Shown one piece after another: positions 37,133-48,029 of a stretch of 64,000 nt of DNA. Origin of the DNA: Agaricus subrufescens (Eukaryota; Basidiomycota; Agaricomycetes; Agaricales; Agaricaceae); the NCBI GenBank assembly GCA_029945375.1, contig CM057063.1:682001-746000 (forward strand). The letters are read 5' to 3'. The notes under the pieces were generated by a model. That model was given only the letters and a program-made list of their open reading frames with translations, was not told the origin of the DNA and did no database searches. Positions within the stretch are counted from its first letter, which is position 1, and each line of letters begins with the position of its first letter. The translations under genes were made by a program, and so were the position numbers.

Positions 37133-39748
37133 ATGTCACGCCAGCTTTTCTCAAGTACCTCACCAAGGCTCATAACAAATCTCTCTCAAGTCGGGAGCCC
37201 GACAGGGGGATCGCAGGACGTAAATCATGAATACGACTTCATAATTGTCGGCGGTGGTGAGTAAACGACTCACATTCGCTAGTCGTCGTCTATAATGGTA
37301 TTTACCGGGAAAAGGCAACACGGGGTGCGCTCTGGCTGCACGTTTGACTGAGGACCCTTCCATTCGAGTACTGGTTTTGGAAGCTGGTGGGAGGCAAGTT
37401 TCCTCATTTTCCATCCCTCATTACTAATCTGACATTTGATTATTTACAGTGGCAAAAGCCTCTTGTTTACGAGGATACCTGCCGCATTTTCTCTCCTCTT
37501 CCCTGGCAAACATGTATATCAGCTTTTTACAGAACCTCAGGCTGATGCTGGACAGCAAAAGAAGTTTTGGCCACGAGCGAAGATGCTGGGGGGATGTAAG
37601 TGGATTTGAGATATCTAATTCAATATAGCATATCCTGAATCTCTCTCTTCCTAGGCACGTCGATTAACGCACAAATGTAACTCTTCTTCTGATCTCATTG
37701 TTCTTGGTCATTAATCCGAGTCTTCAAGGGCTCAGTTTGGTGCCCCACAAGATTTTGATGAGTGGGGGAAAATTATTAACGATGAAGCGTGGTCTTGGAA
37801 GAATCTGAGCAAGCAAATCTGTTTCCATATTCATGCCAACAATGGATTAATTTCTTACGCTTAATAGATACTTCAACAAGTTTCAGAAGTATGAACCGAA
37901 CCCCAAATACCCCGACGTTACAAAGCAACCTACAGGACCTGTGCAAGTTGGCTACTGTAGCTACCTCACTGATTTTTCCAGAGATTTTGTACAGGCATGT
38001 ATAAAAGCTGGCGTACCTTTGAGCCCGGACTTCAATGCCGACGCAGGGACTAGAGGAGCTAACCAAGTGACTATCATCTAATCCTCTATCATCTTGTTCT
38101 GACAGTGAGTTCATAGATCAGTATGTATCGATAAAGTAGCTAGCTGTTCGAACGCATCTAATTTTGCGCAGTGACGTACATCGACCAACATAAAACTCGC
38201 GTCTCTTCTGAGACAGCATACTTCACGGATGATGTTCTAGCCAGACCCAATCTGACAGTGGCAATTAACGCCACAGTTACCAGAATCCTATTCGAGCCCG
38301 AGGGGGACGGTGACGGGACTAGGGCTGTTGGCGTCGAATTTACGAGATCCAAGGGAGGTCCACGATACACGGCTCGAGCAAAGAAAGAAGTTATTCTTTG
38401 GTATGTTTTCCTGTATACTTTCCCTTGTCCCACCCTGATCTATTGTGTGTATCAGTGCTGGAAGTATTCATTCCCCTCATGTGAGAAAATTTAATAACAG
38501 CTTTTTGTTTTTACTAACGTCGCTACCCCCCGGTAAGGTCTTACTACTTTCTGGTGTAGGTCCTGCCGACCACCTCAAAGAGAAGGATATTACCGTTATC
38601 CACGACCTTCCAGGTGTAGGCTCCAATCTCATGGATCATCCTGTGGTCGACCTTTACTACAAAGACAAAAACAATAACACCTTGAAATATGTTAACCCAC
38701 GTAGCATCGCGGATGTATTGAAGCTTCTCCATTCAACTTACGAGTACCTCGTACACCAGTGTGGTCCTCTAATCTCCAATGTAACTTCTCTTTTCTTCCC
38801 TATTCTTCAACAAATGCGCTAATTAGCTAAATTGGCGGTCAGCTTGGCGAATGTGTAGCTTTCATCCGTTCTGATGACCCACAACTCTTCCCCGAGAACG
38901 ATTTTCCAAATAAAGTCAAGGATAGTACCTCGGGAGGTGATGCACCTGACATGGAGATATTCAGCACTCCTTTGGCGTACAAAGTATGTGCATGATTGTC
39001 TGCTCGCATGTCAGGCCCTTATATTGATGAACATCTAGGAACATGCAAAATTCATGTTTCCAATGCACGCAGTTTCGATTCATGTTTGCTTGGTTCGGTG
39101 AGTTCATGTAAAACGCCAATTTATCAAATCCTATTAAAAGTCTATCAGTCCGTTGAGTAAAGGATTCCTTCGCTTGAAGACAAATGACCCGTTCGACTTA
39201 CCCTCTGTTGATCCCAAGTATACATCTCATCAAACCTTTTGCCCTTTGACCTTACTAAATCTGTTTCATCAGGTATCTCTCAGCACCAGAAGACATTGAA
39301 AAACTTCGCCGCGGAATGCGTTTCATTTCCAACGTAGTCAAACAAGAACCCTTGACGAACCACGTCGATCTCAGCTACAAACACGAGCTTCTCGATTCTG
39401 ATCGCGAGAAAGCTACTGATGCCGAACTTGAAGAGATCATCCGAACACGAGTAGAAACTCTCTACCACCCCTCCGGTACTTGTCGTATGGCACCGGAATC
39501 GGACAATGGCGTTGTCGATTCTCATTTAAGAGTGTATGGAATCAAAGGATTGAGAGTTGCAGATGCTTCGATTTTCCCGGAAATTGTTTCTGGTCATACT
39601 GTACGTTGACAGTTCTTGTTTTTATTATTATTTTGGGTTGGTATTGAATGAGTGCATATAGGCTGGTGCTTGTTATGCTATCGCGGAGCATTTCGCGGAT
39701 ATTCTCAAGGCAGAATACAACTTATCTTCAGGAGCAAGGCCTGAATAA
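37133..39748 (+). CDS. GMC-family FAD oxidoreductase, copy B
   Basis: This is a tandem paralogue of copy A with the same intron positions and motifs: [19 protein letters not shown], the FAD motif, [15 protein letters not shown] and SGHT. The ADP-binding signature changes from GGCSSIN to GGCTSIN. The intron after EAGG keeps the GC donor (37394-37395). A further donor that is GTAAAT in copy A is GCAAAT here (37813-37814), a weak splice site. The 4-nt exon ATCA is kept at 38117-38120. All joined exons remain in frame, so the protein can be made if the GC donor is used. The substrate is unknown, and regulation may differ because the TATA-like element is missing. Confidence 0.82.
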
Positions 39749-39893
39749 ATGTCTCGTTTTCTATGTTGGTGGTCATTTAACTTATGTAGACGACTCTAGT
39801 ATACCATAAATATACCCTTCTTTCCCTGTTATGTCTGTTATTCTGAACGGCACACTTCATCGGCAAAAACGGCATATATTCTCGTTAATCACT

Positions 39894-40162
39894 ATACATT
39901 TGGCGCTACTTAACCAATGGTCAACAGTGGTTCGAATTTCTCATCAGGGCAGAAAACATGACTGAAAAGCGAAAAGAAAACAAGATACACGTTTCAATAG
40001 GGTCGGAGGACAAGGAAAGCATAATAGTTTAAGTACGTCTATCAAAGGCCTAACGCGAGGCGCTAAGAAAATATGGTAAGAAAGCTGATCGTCTACAGTC
40101 ATATTGGTCAAAGATACCAACGATTCCGGAAAGTTCGTTATTCCAAGTGCATGCGTCATTCA
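39894..40162. other. Convergent intergenic spacer
   Basis: This short spacer lies between the end of duplication unit B and the 3' end of the minus-strand formin-like gene. No coding sequence is supported. Confidence 0.5.
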
Positions 40163-42367
40163 TCAATCGAAACGGAGAGGTTCAACTCTGTGCTGAACAG
40201 GTAAAATTGGAGCTACAGACCCCTTTTGAGGTGTAGGTGGCTGAGATCGTGATTGCATTCTAGGAGTACGTCGGCCGTCACCTGCCGCAGTCACTGAAGC
40301 TGCAGCAGCCGTCGCCACGTGAGGGTTTTTGCAAAGCGTAACCGGTGGGAAACCAATGAGATGCGCAATTGTATAGGGGAACTCGTATCCTGCTCGGATA
40401 GCATGATTTATATAGCGCGCAAGTTCAAGGTGAAGAGTTGGGTAATATGTTGTAGAAGCTTTGCGAGCGATCTACGTAATGAATGTTAGCGCATATAAAT
40501 AATATTGTTGACATCGCGTACAAGTATGATGCGTTCAAAGCCCGAGAGAGATAAGTCTAAGTGGAAGCGGTATGCAGAAAGCTCATCATCCTTTGGTAGC
40601 CCAAGGTCAGCGACGGATTGGGATATCGCGTTCAACAGTTTGAGATGCGAAGTCTTTCGAAACATATCAGTAGCATTGCGTATTTCGCGTAGCTATACCT
40701 ACAAGGTAGCCCATAGCTTCGAACTCGACACCACCGGTCATGCCTCCTGGTGCTCGAGGTTTCTCAATCCTAGTCTCATCCGCTTCGGATAAGATCCAGA
40801 TAGTATTGCCTTTGTGGCAAAAGACCCAGAAATAGTCACGGCAGATATCTGATAGTTCTTGAACATAGGTTTTGTAGATCCTCGGCCGGTGAAGAGATTC
40901 AATGAATTCGTGAGGTGATACAGGTGTTCTGGGACATTCTGAAGGCGGAGGAGCAGGGGTGAGTAGTAACGCGCGGATGAGAGAAAATAGACTCTTATGA
41001 GGTGAGGGGAGGACAATCAATTTAGAGGTCGGAAGCGATGCGTCGCTTTCCCATGCTTCACGCTGGCGACGACAGGATCCTGATGGAAGAGAAGAGGGAG
41101 GGTAGAGATCAAAAAGAATCTGAAGTAGTTCGATTATGAGGGCACGGCTCGCGACGTCTCCAGGCTTCTTGTCAGAAAACAGTAGAGAGACCAGTTGAAC
41201 GAAGGGTGTCGGACAGGAACTTCTGAGGGCGAAGCAGCCAATTGACGAAGTAGACAGTGCCTTGAAGCAGCGAAGAAGCTCATGAAGTATTTGATCATCA
41301 TGTTGTTCCTCCCTATCAAGCAACAATCAGTGGATCTGCAGCGGGCATAAGAAATGATATACGGACCTCCATTCCACTTCAAGTATCTCATTTAACCTTG
41401 TTAACAAAGCCGAGTAACCTCCTAGTTTCAAGAACTCTTCGGACCAGCTGAGAAATACTTCAGCCAAGCTTGTGAATTATTGCTCCCTGATGCCTACCTG
41501 GCAGATTCATTACGTAGAAGTATCCGCAGCTTTTTTACGTCTTCTATTTCAAGATGGAGGGTTGATGTTCCTGTCAGAATACTACAGAATTTGGTTGGTG
41601 AGATGTTCTTTGCTCGCGCGTTGCCTTTGTCCTTGACAATCGGTGCCGCAAGATTACCATTCTCCGCTGATGAAGGTGTTGCCAGGTTGACTTGGCTGCG
41701 AGAGAACAATCTTTGTGTGTCAAAGGACAGCCCGCGACTGTGACTGGTACTGGCCTTTCGAGGCGAACCAGAAAGGTAAGGTGAGTGGTGGGCGGAAACT
41801 TGACCCACAGCAAAAGGAGCACGAGGAGGCTCCAGATTGTCTTCCTCGGTGGAAAGGCCTTGAAATGGAGAGCCCAAGGAGTCCGTAGAATGTGCGCGCC
41901 TCAGTGTACCTCTTGGAGTCGTCGGGAGAATGGAGGGGGTTTCTCGAGGTTGCTTGGCAAGAATCGTAGACGATTTGAGCATGGCAGCCTTGACAGTTGA
42001 ATCCATACCCGTCAGTTTGGGCCTGAGGTTTGAAGGAATCTGAAGATCATCCTAACGAGGTGAAAGATGAGCATGCGTGCCTGGCGGCAAGATCTAGACA
42101 TACCAAAAGCTGATCAAACGCCTGGTTTGTTTGCGCAGGCTCTGCAGCCGACGCCGGACCCTGATCCCTGCTGGCCTTGGGATCTGGTCGCTTTTTCCGC
42201 TCGTAAAGCTGGGTGTTGCCCTTGCGGAAGGTGCTCTTGGTGTTGCGGCCCGCGGGCTGGGGCTCCGCCACGAGGTCGGGGCAGTTTTCCTTCGTTTCCT
42301 GGAGACTGGTGACCATGGAAAAGTCGGGAGACGGGACTCGCCTGGTGGGCAGGATGCTCTTGAACAT
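40163..42367 (-). CDS. Formin N-terminus-like protein (Diaphanous GTPase-binding domain) without FH2
   Basis: Six exons (42367-42104, 42051-41498, 41468-41367, 41312-40703, 40653-40522, 40471-40163) join in frame to 656 residues. After a basic, disordered N-terminus comes FDQLLDDLQIPSNLRPKL then VKAAMLKSS, which resembles the start of fungal formin GTPase-binding domains. The later segment LAEVFLSWSEEFLKLGGYSA with LTRLNEILEVEWR and LHELLRCFKALSTSSIGCFA matches the armadillo-like part. The protein ends in a Ser/Pro-rich tail (RSQPPTPQKGSVAP), with no FH1 poly-Pro or FH2 actin-nucleating region. It is probably a Rho-GTPase effector or scaffold for polarised growth. Because the gene ends cleanly, I take the lack of FH2 as real, not a truncation by the window. 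Confidence 0.78.
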
Positions 42368-42576
42368 GGCTCTGGAGAGGAGTGCGGCTCGTTCCCAATT
42401 CGGACATGGTTGGAAAGGCACGCGTCTGGCCACGTGCGTGTCACGTGCCCTGGAACAGGGGCCTACCCCCTGCCACTGCCAGGCTGTTGGGCTGGGCGGT
42501 GGGGTTGGGTAATCGATATAAATACAGACCGCCGCCCCTCCCGACTGACTATATCCCCTTTCCCGTCTCCTGCAGC
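42368..42576. promoter_or_regulatory. Divergent promoter with paired CACGTG boxes and a TATA box
   Basis: The 209 bp separate the start codons of the formin-like gene and the GH17 gene. Two CACGTG palindromes lie at 42431-42436 and 42442-42447, eleven bases apart centre to centre. This sequence is bound by bHLH-type regulators. A TATAAATA element at 42517-42524 lies about 55 bp upstream of the GH17 ATG. The formin-like side has no TATA box. Confidence 0.65.
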
Positions 42577-44435
42577 ATGCAGACGTACAGAGACGGCTTC
42601 CCCTCCCAAACATCGTTTGGCCGTGACAGCACCTATGCAGGCCATCAGTACGCTAACCCGCATGACTCTCAGGACTTCCAGGGCATCAGTTCCGACGGAG
42701 GACAATATCGCAATGTCATGGCCCAATCCCAGGCCGATTTGATGGACAGCGCGTACCGGCCACAGTCGTGGGATGGTTCCAGATATGGTCAAACCTATCT
42801 CGACCAACGGCGACAACAAACCAAGCGTTCCAAGTTTGTCGTATGTTTCCGCCCCCTGTCGTCTGCCTCCTGAAAGAATACTCACATACTGCTGGCGGAA
42901 GATTATTGGCGCCATTATTGCCGTAATCATCATTGTTGTAATAGCTGTGGTCATAGGCGTAGTGGTAGGGAGACAAAATAACAATAAGAAAACTACAGAT
43001 AACAACGCCGTTACCGGTGACCCAAGTGTATTTCAAAAGGATCCCAACTTGCACCAGTCCTTCTATGGCCTCGCATATACCCCAACGGGGTCGCAACTCC
43101 CAGACTGCGGAAACAATCTCGGTTAGTTATTTTTAAACCTTCAAGCTAGAGAAATTGACTCGCTCCAAAGCGGACGTGATCAAGGACATTCAAGTAAGTA
43201 TTTCATCCCTTTGTGTACCCTATGCTGAATGTCCCCTAGATCTTGTCCCAACTCACCACGGTATGTTTTCGATATTATTGATTAATTCTATTTATTGATT
43301 CAGGGTCAAGCGCATCCGTTTATACGGTGCTGATTGCAACCAAAGTGCCTTGGTGGTCAGTGGGTTCTCTAAATTAATCTGCTGACAACAATAACTCATG
43401 TCTATCAAGTTGGAAGCTATAGATCGCACGAAAGTCAACATGACTGTCTGGCTCGGAAACTACAATATTCCCACCGACAATGGCGATGCCTACAAGCGAC
43501 AGCGTGATGTCCTCAAGGATGCTCTTCAATCTTATGGTACCGACCACGTTGGCGGTATAACGGTCGGAAACGAATTCATACTCAAGTACGGCAATCGTCT
43601 CGTGAATGAACCCGTAATAACTGAAACCATTACAGCTACGTTACCCAACTCGGCTCGTCGGACCCGAACTCGCCGCAGGCAAACCAAGGTGCCCAAATTC
43701 TCATTTCCAACATCGAAGACACCGATAACATGCTGAAAAGCATGAGCCTGTCGACGATACCTCCCGTCGGCAATGCCGATGCTGGTAGTTTCTTCAATAA
43801 ACAAGTATTGTCAAGTGTCCAATACGGTGTATGACTTTTTTTCCCGTTTCGTTTCTACCTCTGACTCTAGATTGCAGATGGCCAATGTTCACCCTTGGTT
43901 TGCGAACATCTCTGTAGATCAATCTGCCAATTGGACGACCAATTTCTTCCAGGAGCAGGATCAGGCACTTGCTGATTCATTGAGTAACCATCCTCTGATG
44001 TACATTGCAGAGACAGGTGAGTCTTCCCTACGTTCATCACAAAGCCGTACCAACCCCACGGATTTCTAGGCTGGCCTACTGTATGTGTACTCTATTTTAC
44101 CACCAGACTCAGTTCCTCATCATGATAAATTCAGAAATCATCAGATGCCGGCAACGCAAATAACGGGGCATCGGATGCCTCACCCGGAAACCTCCAAGTC
44201 TTCTTGGATACGTTCGTTTGCCAAGCTAATCAGGCTGGGGTCAAGTACTTCTTCTTCGAGTTCAAGGATGAACCATGGAAGGATGCACGGTTCGGAGGTG
44301 TTGAAGGCTGGTGGGGATTATTCAATTCGGAGTATGGGATTTCCTTGAGCCTATTCGGATCATTGATATTGACGCGTGATTTCCAACAGTCGAACTATGA
44401 AATCTCTCACTATTCCGAACTGTCCATTTTCATGA
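42577..44435 (+). CDS. GH17 beta-1,3-glucanase/transglycosidase with N-terminal membrane anchor
   Basis: The N-terminal 88-residue exon is hydrophilic and cytoplasmic-like (MQTYRDGFPSQTSFGRDS...). A single membrane helix follows (IIGAIIAVIIIVVIAVVIGV), so this is a type II protein with the enzyme outside. The GH17 landmarks are present: FYGLAYTPTG, TRIRLYGADCNQ, the acid/base Glu in ITVGNEF, and the nucleophile Glu in YIAETGWPT, with FFFEFKDEPWK and EGWWGLFN toward the end. The enzyme should cut or remodel beta-1,3-glucan in the cell wall. About a dozen exons are required. The join before RIRLYG uses the acceptor GTCAAG, and the last exon encodes the tail SDRTMKSLTIPNCPFS. It shares a promoter with the formin-like polarity gene. 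Confidence 0.9.
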
Positions 44436-45918
44436 GATTGAGTGCCACACTCAAGCTCATTTCATTGATGTCCTCGTCCGACGAAGGGTCGACAACACTT
44501 TCACTCCTTTCCCTGTTGCCGCGGCATACGCCTGCGATTCGGTAATAATTTGCGGTTTATACTTGATCTATATCCGTCTATACTGCTCACTCAGACCTTT
44601 CACACTTGACAATGATTGCATTGGACCTTGGGACTGATACTCCATGGCTGTACTGATTAGACTTTGGACCCCTGTGCTTTTATAACTTGCTCCATTTTTG
44701 TGTTGTCCCAACTACAGTCATGGCGTATCATATTATAACTGTAGATATTACGTATCAATATCTGGATCACTAGTTTCCCGTGCACCATGGATCATTTTTT
44801 CCTTTGGAGTTGGCGGAGAGTAGTAGGCTAACCAGGTAGGCTTCTGATCATGAGCAATGTAACCGAGTTTTCTGCGGCTGTATATATATATATATAAAGG
44901 AGCGAGAGAACTTGTAGTGCTCTTACCGACAAGACTTGGGAACATATTGGTGCCACGATGTTAATCTTGAAGCCTTCTACGGAAATACACTTCCCACGTA
45001 GAGGGAGGGACGCAAAAAGATATCATGCATCAATCCTTGAAAGTTGATTTATAACTATGTCAGTAGGCGTATATCAGGCGGGGATCATGATGAGCGGGTA
45101 TAAAAAAAGGTTGTATGTGGCACTTTAATACTTTCTCGGACATGGCGAGCAATCAGAAAATAGGATCGTGCGAGGGAGAGGGTTTAGATGGCGCCACAGG
45201 TTTGTCGTTTGATATACACGAGTCAATCAGTTTGTTTCGACATTTGTGAACATGTGCCAATGGTTCTTTCTGTTCGGCTGATACGTTAGAAGGGGTGTGT
45301 GTTTTGTTTTTAGCGAAAAGTTTCTCGCAGTGCCCTTTTGAGAAAGGATGGATTTGCGCCACCGGGATTTTGGGGGGACCGAGAGGGAGTAAAGGTAATG
45401 ATGAGATGGGATTAGGCTCCATACTATTGATTCTTGGGTCCTCGGTGAGTCAGGTCGGCCTTGTGTAATTTTGACAGCTTCGGTGATGTTGGGGATATTT
45501 TTGTATGAGGTTTGACAGCTCGTGATGATATGTACAAATGTATGTTAGTGATACCCATCTGTTATTACGGACCCGCTTCGAATTATGCGCTCTGTTCGCT
45601 TCTTTTTGGCAGTGAAGACTTGTGCGCCATTTCATTATGAAGATAAATGGCTTGTTGGGAATTGCTGTGCTTTGGGGGTTGGTGTGATAAAAGCCTGTTG
45701 TGGCTTTCATCAGATGATAGTCGGTTGGATGTTTTGACGTTTGGTATCATCGATTGATAGAGGATCATCTTCTGAGTATATTGGTCCGTGGGTAATAAAT
45801 TACCATGACTAGGTGATTGATCTTTTCATACCGTGGCAACAATACCCACAAAGGCGTACATAAAGCGACTAGTCGACAGTTGCGTCTAATCTCCCGGGTA
45901 CGCCAAGTCAAAAAGGAT
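44436..45918. other. Intergenic region with TA microsatellite
   Basis: No gene is supported. A pure (TA)8 run sits at 44881-44896. Minus-strand frames at 45153-45768 have no domain and no convincing splice structure. The end of the region is the promoter of the seven-helix membrane protein gene. Confidence 0.45.
44881..44896. repeat. (TA)8 microsatellite
   Basis: Sixteen bases of perfect TA repeat in non-coding sequence. Confidence 0.85.
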
Positions 45919-47212
45919 ATGACGCTGACTACCGTCATTGCGGTCGGTGGACATCCCCTCCCGTCCAATGGTCCCGGTTCAACTCTCTCGCTTCAACGGT
46001 GGATGCAAGGGTTTACTCTCCAGACTCTTGTTTATGGAATCAATCTTCTACTGTTTTCCATGACGGTTTGGGTGTTGGCGATTCACATTCTCAAGGCATC
46101 GCATACGCATATGTTTCATCGGTTGCATTTGTTGCAGAATTACATCTTGACGGTGTATACGATTGTGATGTTTGCGATGGCTTCGGTTTATATGGGGCGA
46201 CAGGGATTGATGGCGGATGGGGCGTGGCATAGTGTGTTTGATAATAGGGGGGTTGAGGGTGTGGCTACGAATATTTTTAGGAGCCATGCGGCGATTTGCA
46301 ATGCGTTGTTGGTGGTGATTAATTGGGGGACGGTTGGGATACTTGTGAGGGTCTTTTTTTTGTGTTATAAAATTGATTTTTGTGACGCCCTTGGGTCTTT
46401 AGCTGTGGCGGTGCATGTTGTACTGGAAAGTTCGTTCTGTGTTCCCGTGGAAGGTGATGGCAGTGCCGTATTTAGTTTTTGGTTTATCTATCGGTGAGTG
46501 GTTAATCGTGGTTTTTTTTTACCTTTGTTTCGTTTTGATGATTGAACGCTTCAAGCGACTAGTATGGTGAACCTTTTGCAAGAGATTGCGCCTTTGTCTT
46601 TACCTGCCCATGCGAGGAGTAAGGATTGGAGGTTAATTTCGTGGTGTATATCCACTGCGTTGTATTATCTGCTCTCTTTACTCACCTCGGTTCGCAACAT
46701 TTACCGAAGATATGCGATGAAGAGGGAGATTGGTCACGATGGGGCTAGTGTATTCTTGGGTTTCCTCACCATCTTTCACGAGTCGGGCAGCATACTCCTC
46801 GTGTTTGCCACAGCGTATTTGGTAGCATTGGCGAGGTTTCCTAATCACATTTACCTTTTTCAAGCGGTTGTGACGCAAATACAGGTGAGTTTGGATTGCG
46901 CTAGCGAATGAGCGCGTGATTGAAGCTTTTTTTTAGGTTATGACGGCTTTGGTTATTGTGCAGCGGGTGACGGGGGGTAGGGCTTGGTCGGGAAAGATTG
47001 TTGATTGTGTGCTTCTTCAGCAGGATGTTAAACCAGAGGGCGGTAAAGAGGACGTGTCGACGATAGGATTTAATCCTAATCCGCAACTATCGTATAATTC
47101 TCAAGACGACTTTGAATCTGGTGATACACGGTTTGATAAGGCACAGCACAGTGATCAAGAACAGGTGCATGATGTTACGGTTGAGATGCGGGCGGTGGAG
47201 GATAAGACATAG
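45919..47212 (+). CDS. Seven-helix integral membrane protein of unknown function
   Basis: Four exons join in frame. Seven hydrophobic segments can be counted, the first being LQTLVYGINLLLFSMTVWVL. Others are ILTVYTIVMFAMASVYM, ICNALLVVINWGTVGIL, VPYLVFGLSIATSMVNLL, CISTALYYLLSLLTS, FHESGSILLVFATAYLVAL and a last one spanning the final intron near TALVIVQRV. The N-terminus is short and the C-terminus is a hydrophilic tail rich in Asp and Gln, a receptor-like layout. Basidiomycetes have large families of such proteins without assigned ligands. I do not recognise a specific family, and there is no DRY-type or pheromone-receptor signature. Confidence 0.72.
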
Positions 47213-48029
47213 TAACATTTTTTGTTTGTGTTAGGATAATTGAAGTGTATTTATTATTTCGAGTTGTGTTATTTTCCTCTTTCGGGAGTTGTATATATTT
47301 GACATTGATGGATGATTTTTTTTTTTGACAGAACAACGAGATGGGCCATGATTCCCAGGGAAGTTCCGGGGGTTTTAAGCTTGCGGGGTTCCGCTAGGCA
47401 GTCCCGGTGACATGTAGTCGAGGGCATACTAAAACCTCGGAGATGGTGAACAAAATCGATTTTGGTAGGTCCTGTCGATCACACGACTGGTAAGGGATTT
47501 ACCTTTGTCCCCGGCGGGAGGGTGGTTTCGCCTCGCAGCGAGAGATACTTCCCATGGCCCTGTGCTGTGGGAAGAAGAGCACAGGGCGTGATTTACGGGG
47601 CCAGGAGAGTGGCGGGATCAACGCTAGGCTGTCTGTGAAAACCTATCGAGGCCGGCCACATGTTGTTTGCTAAGCCCTGGATCCAGTGACCAGTCAGCTG
47701 GCGGGAAAACGAACAGGAACAGTTGATTAGATGAGAGTTGCCTTATATGATAAATTGCGAGTGACTGGCTGTGCTGGTCCGTGCCAGGCGACCGAGGTGG
47801 GTGTGGCGGACGGGGGCCGGGTGCGCGGCGGATCGGGGTGGGGCTGGGGCGGCGAGGACGAGGTTCGGGAAGTGCTGGCCGCTGGGCAGACGACGCTGTG
47901 TGCCTGCTGCGCTATTTTGAGACGAGGAACGGAGAGGGAGTGGCTGGGTTGGGAACAGGCTGAGAATAGCGCCGACCCTGCTTCTCCCTCTGCTCTCGCC
48001 GTCGCAGCACTCCTCCCTCCACCACCACC
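47213..48029. other. Intergenic region with stable hairpins
   Basis: No protein gene is supported, although the 3' half is GC-rich and open in several frames. A perfect 9-bp inverted repeat (CCCTGTGCT / AGCACAGGG) lies at 47558-47586. A shorter CTCGC/GCGAG hairpin occurs about 20 bases before it. The last 100 bases are the pyrimidine-rich 5' leader of the RhoGAP gene. Confidence 0.45.
47558..47586. other. Perfect inverted repeat (9-bp stem, 11-nt loop)
   Basis: The arms 47558-47566 and 47578-47586 pair perfectly, around the loop GTGGGAAGAAG. Several other short self-complementary words lie within 100 bases (for example GGCCGGCC near 47650). It may belong to a structured RNA or be a protein-binding palindrome; no family is recognised. 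Confidence 0.4.

Larger units (their letters stand above)
36395..39893 (+). repeat. Tandem duplication, unit B
   Basis: This is the second unit of the tandem repeat. Similarity to unit A ends just after the GGCATATATTCTCGTTAATC segment near 39890. It holds a stub of the J-protein gene and GMC copy B. Differences from unit A are scattered through introns, exons and the promoter, so the duplication is not very recent. Confidence 0.87.

Noticed and set aside
42047..42613. Minus-strand open frame reaching upstream of the formin-like start and through the promoter
   Set aside because: It crosses the divergent promoter and the GH17 start. The formin-like protein is better started at 42367.
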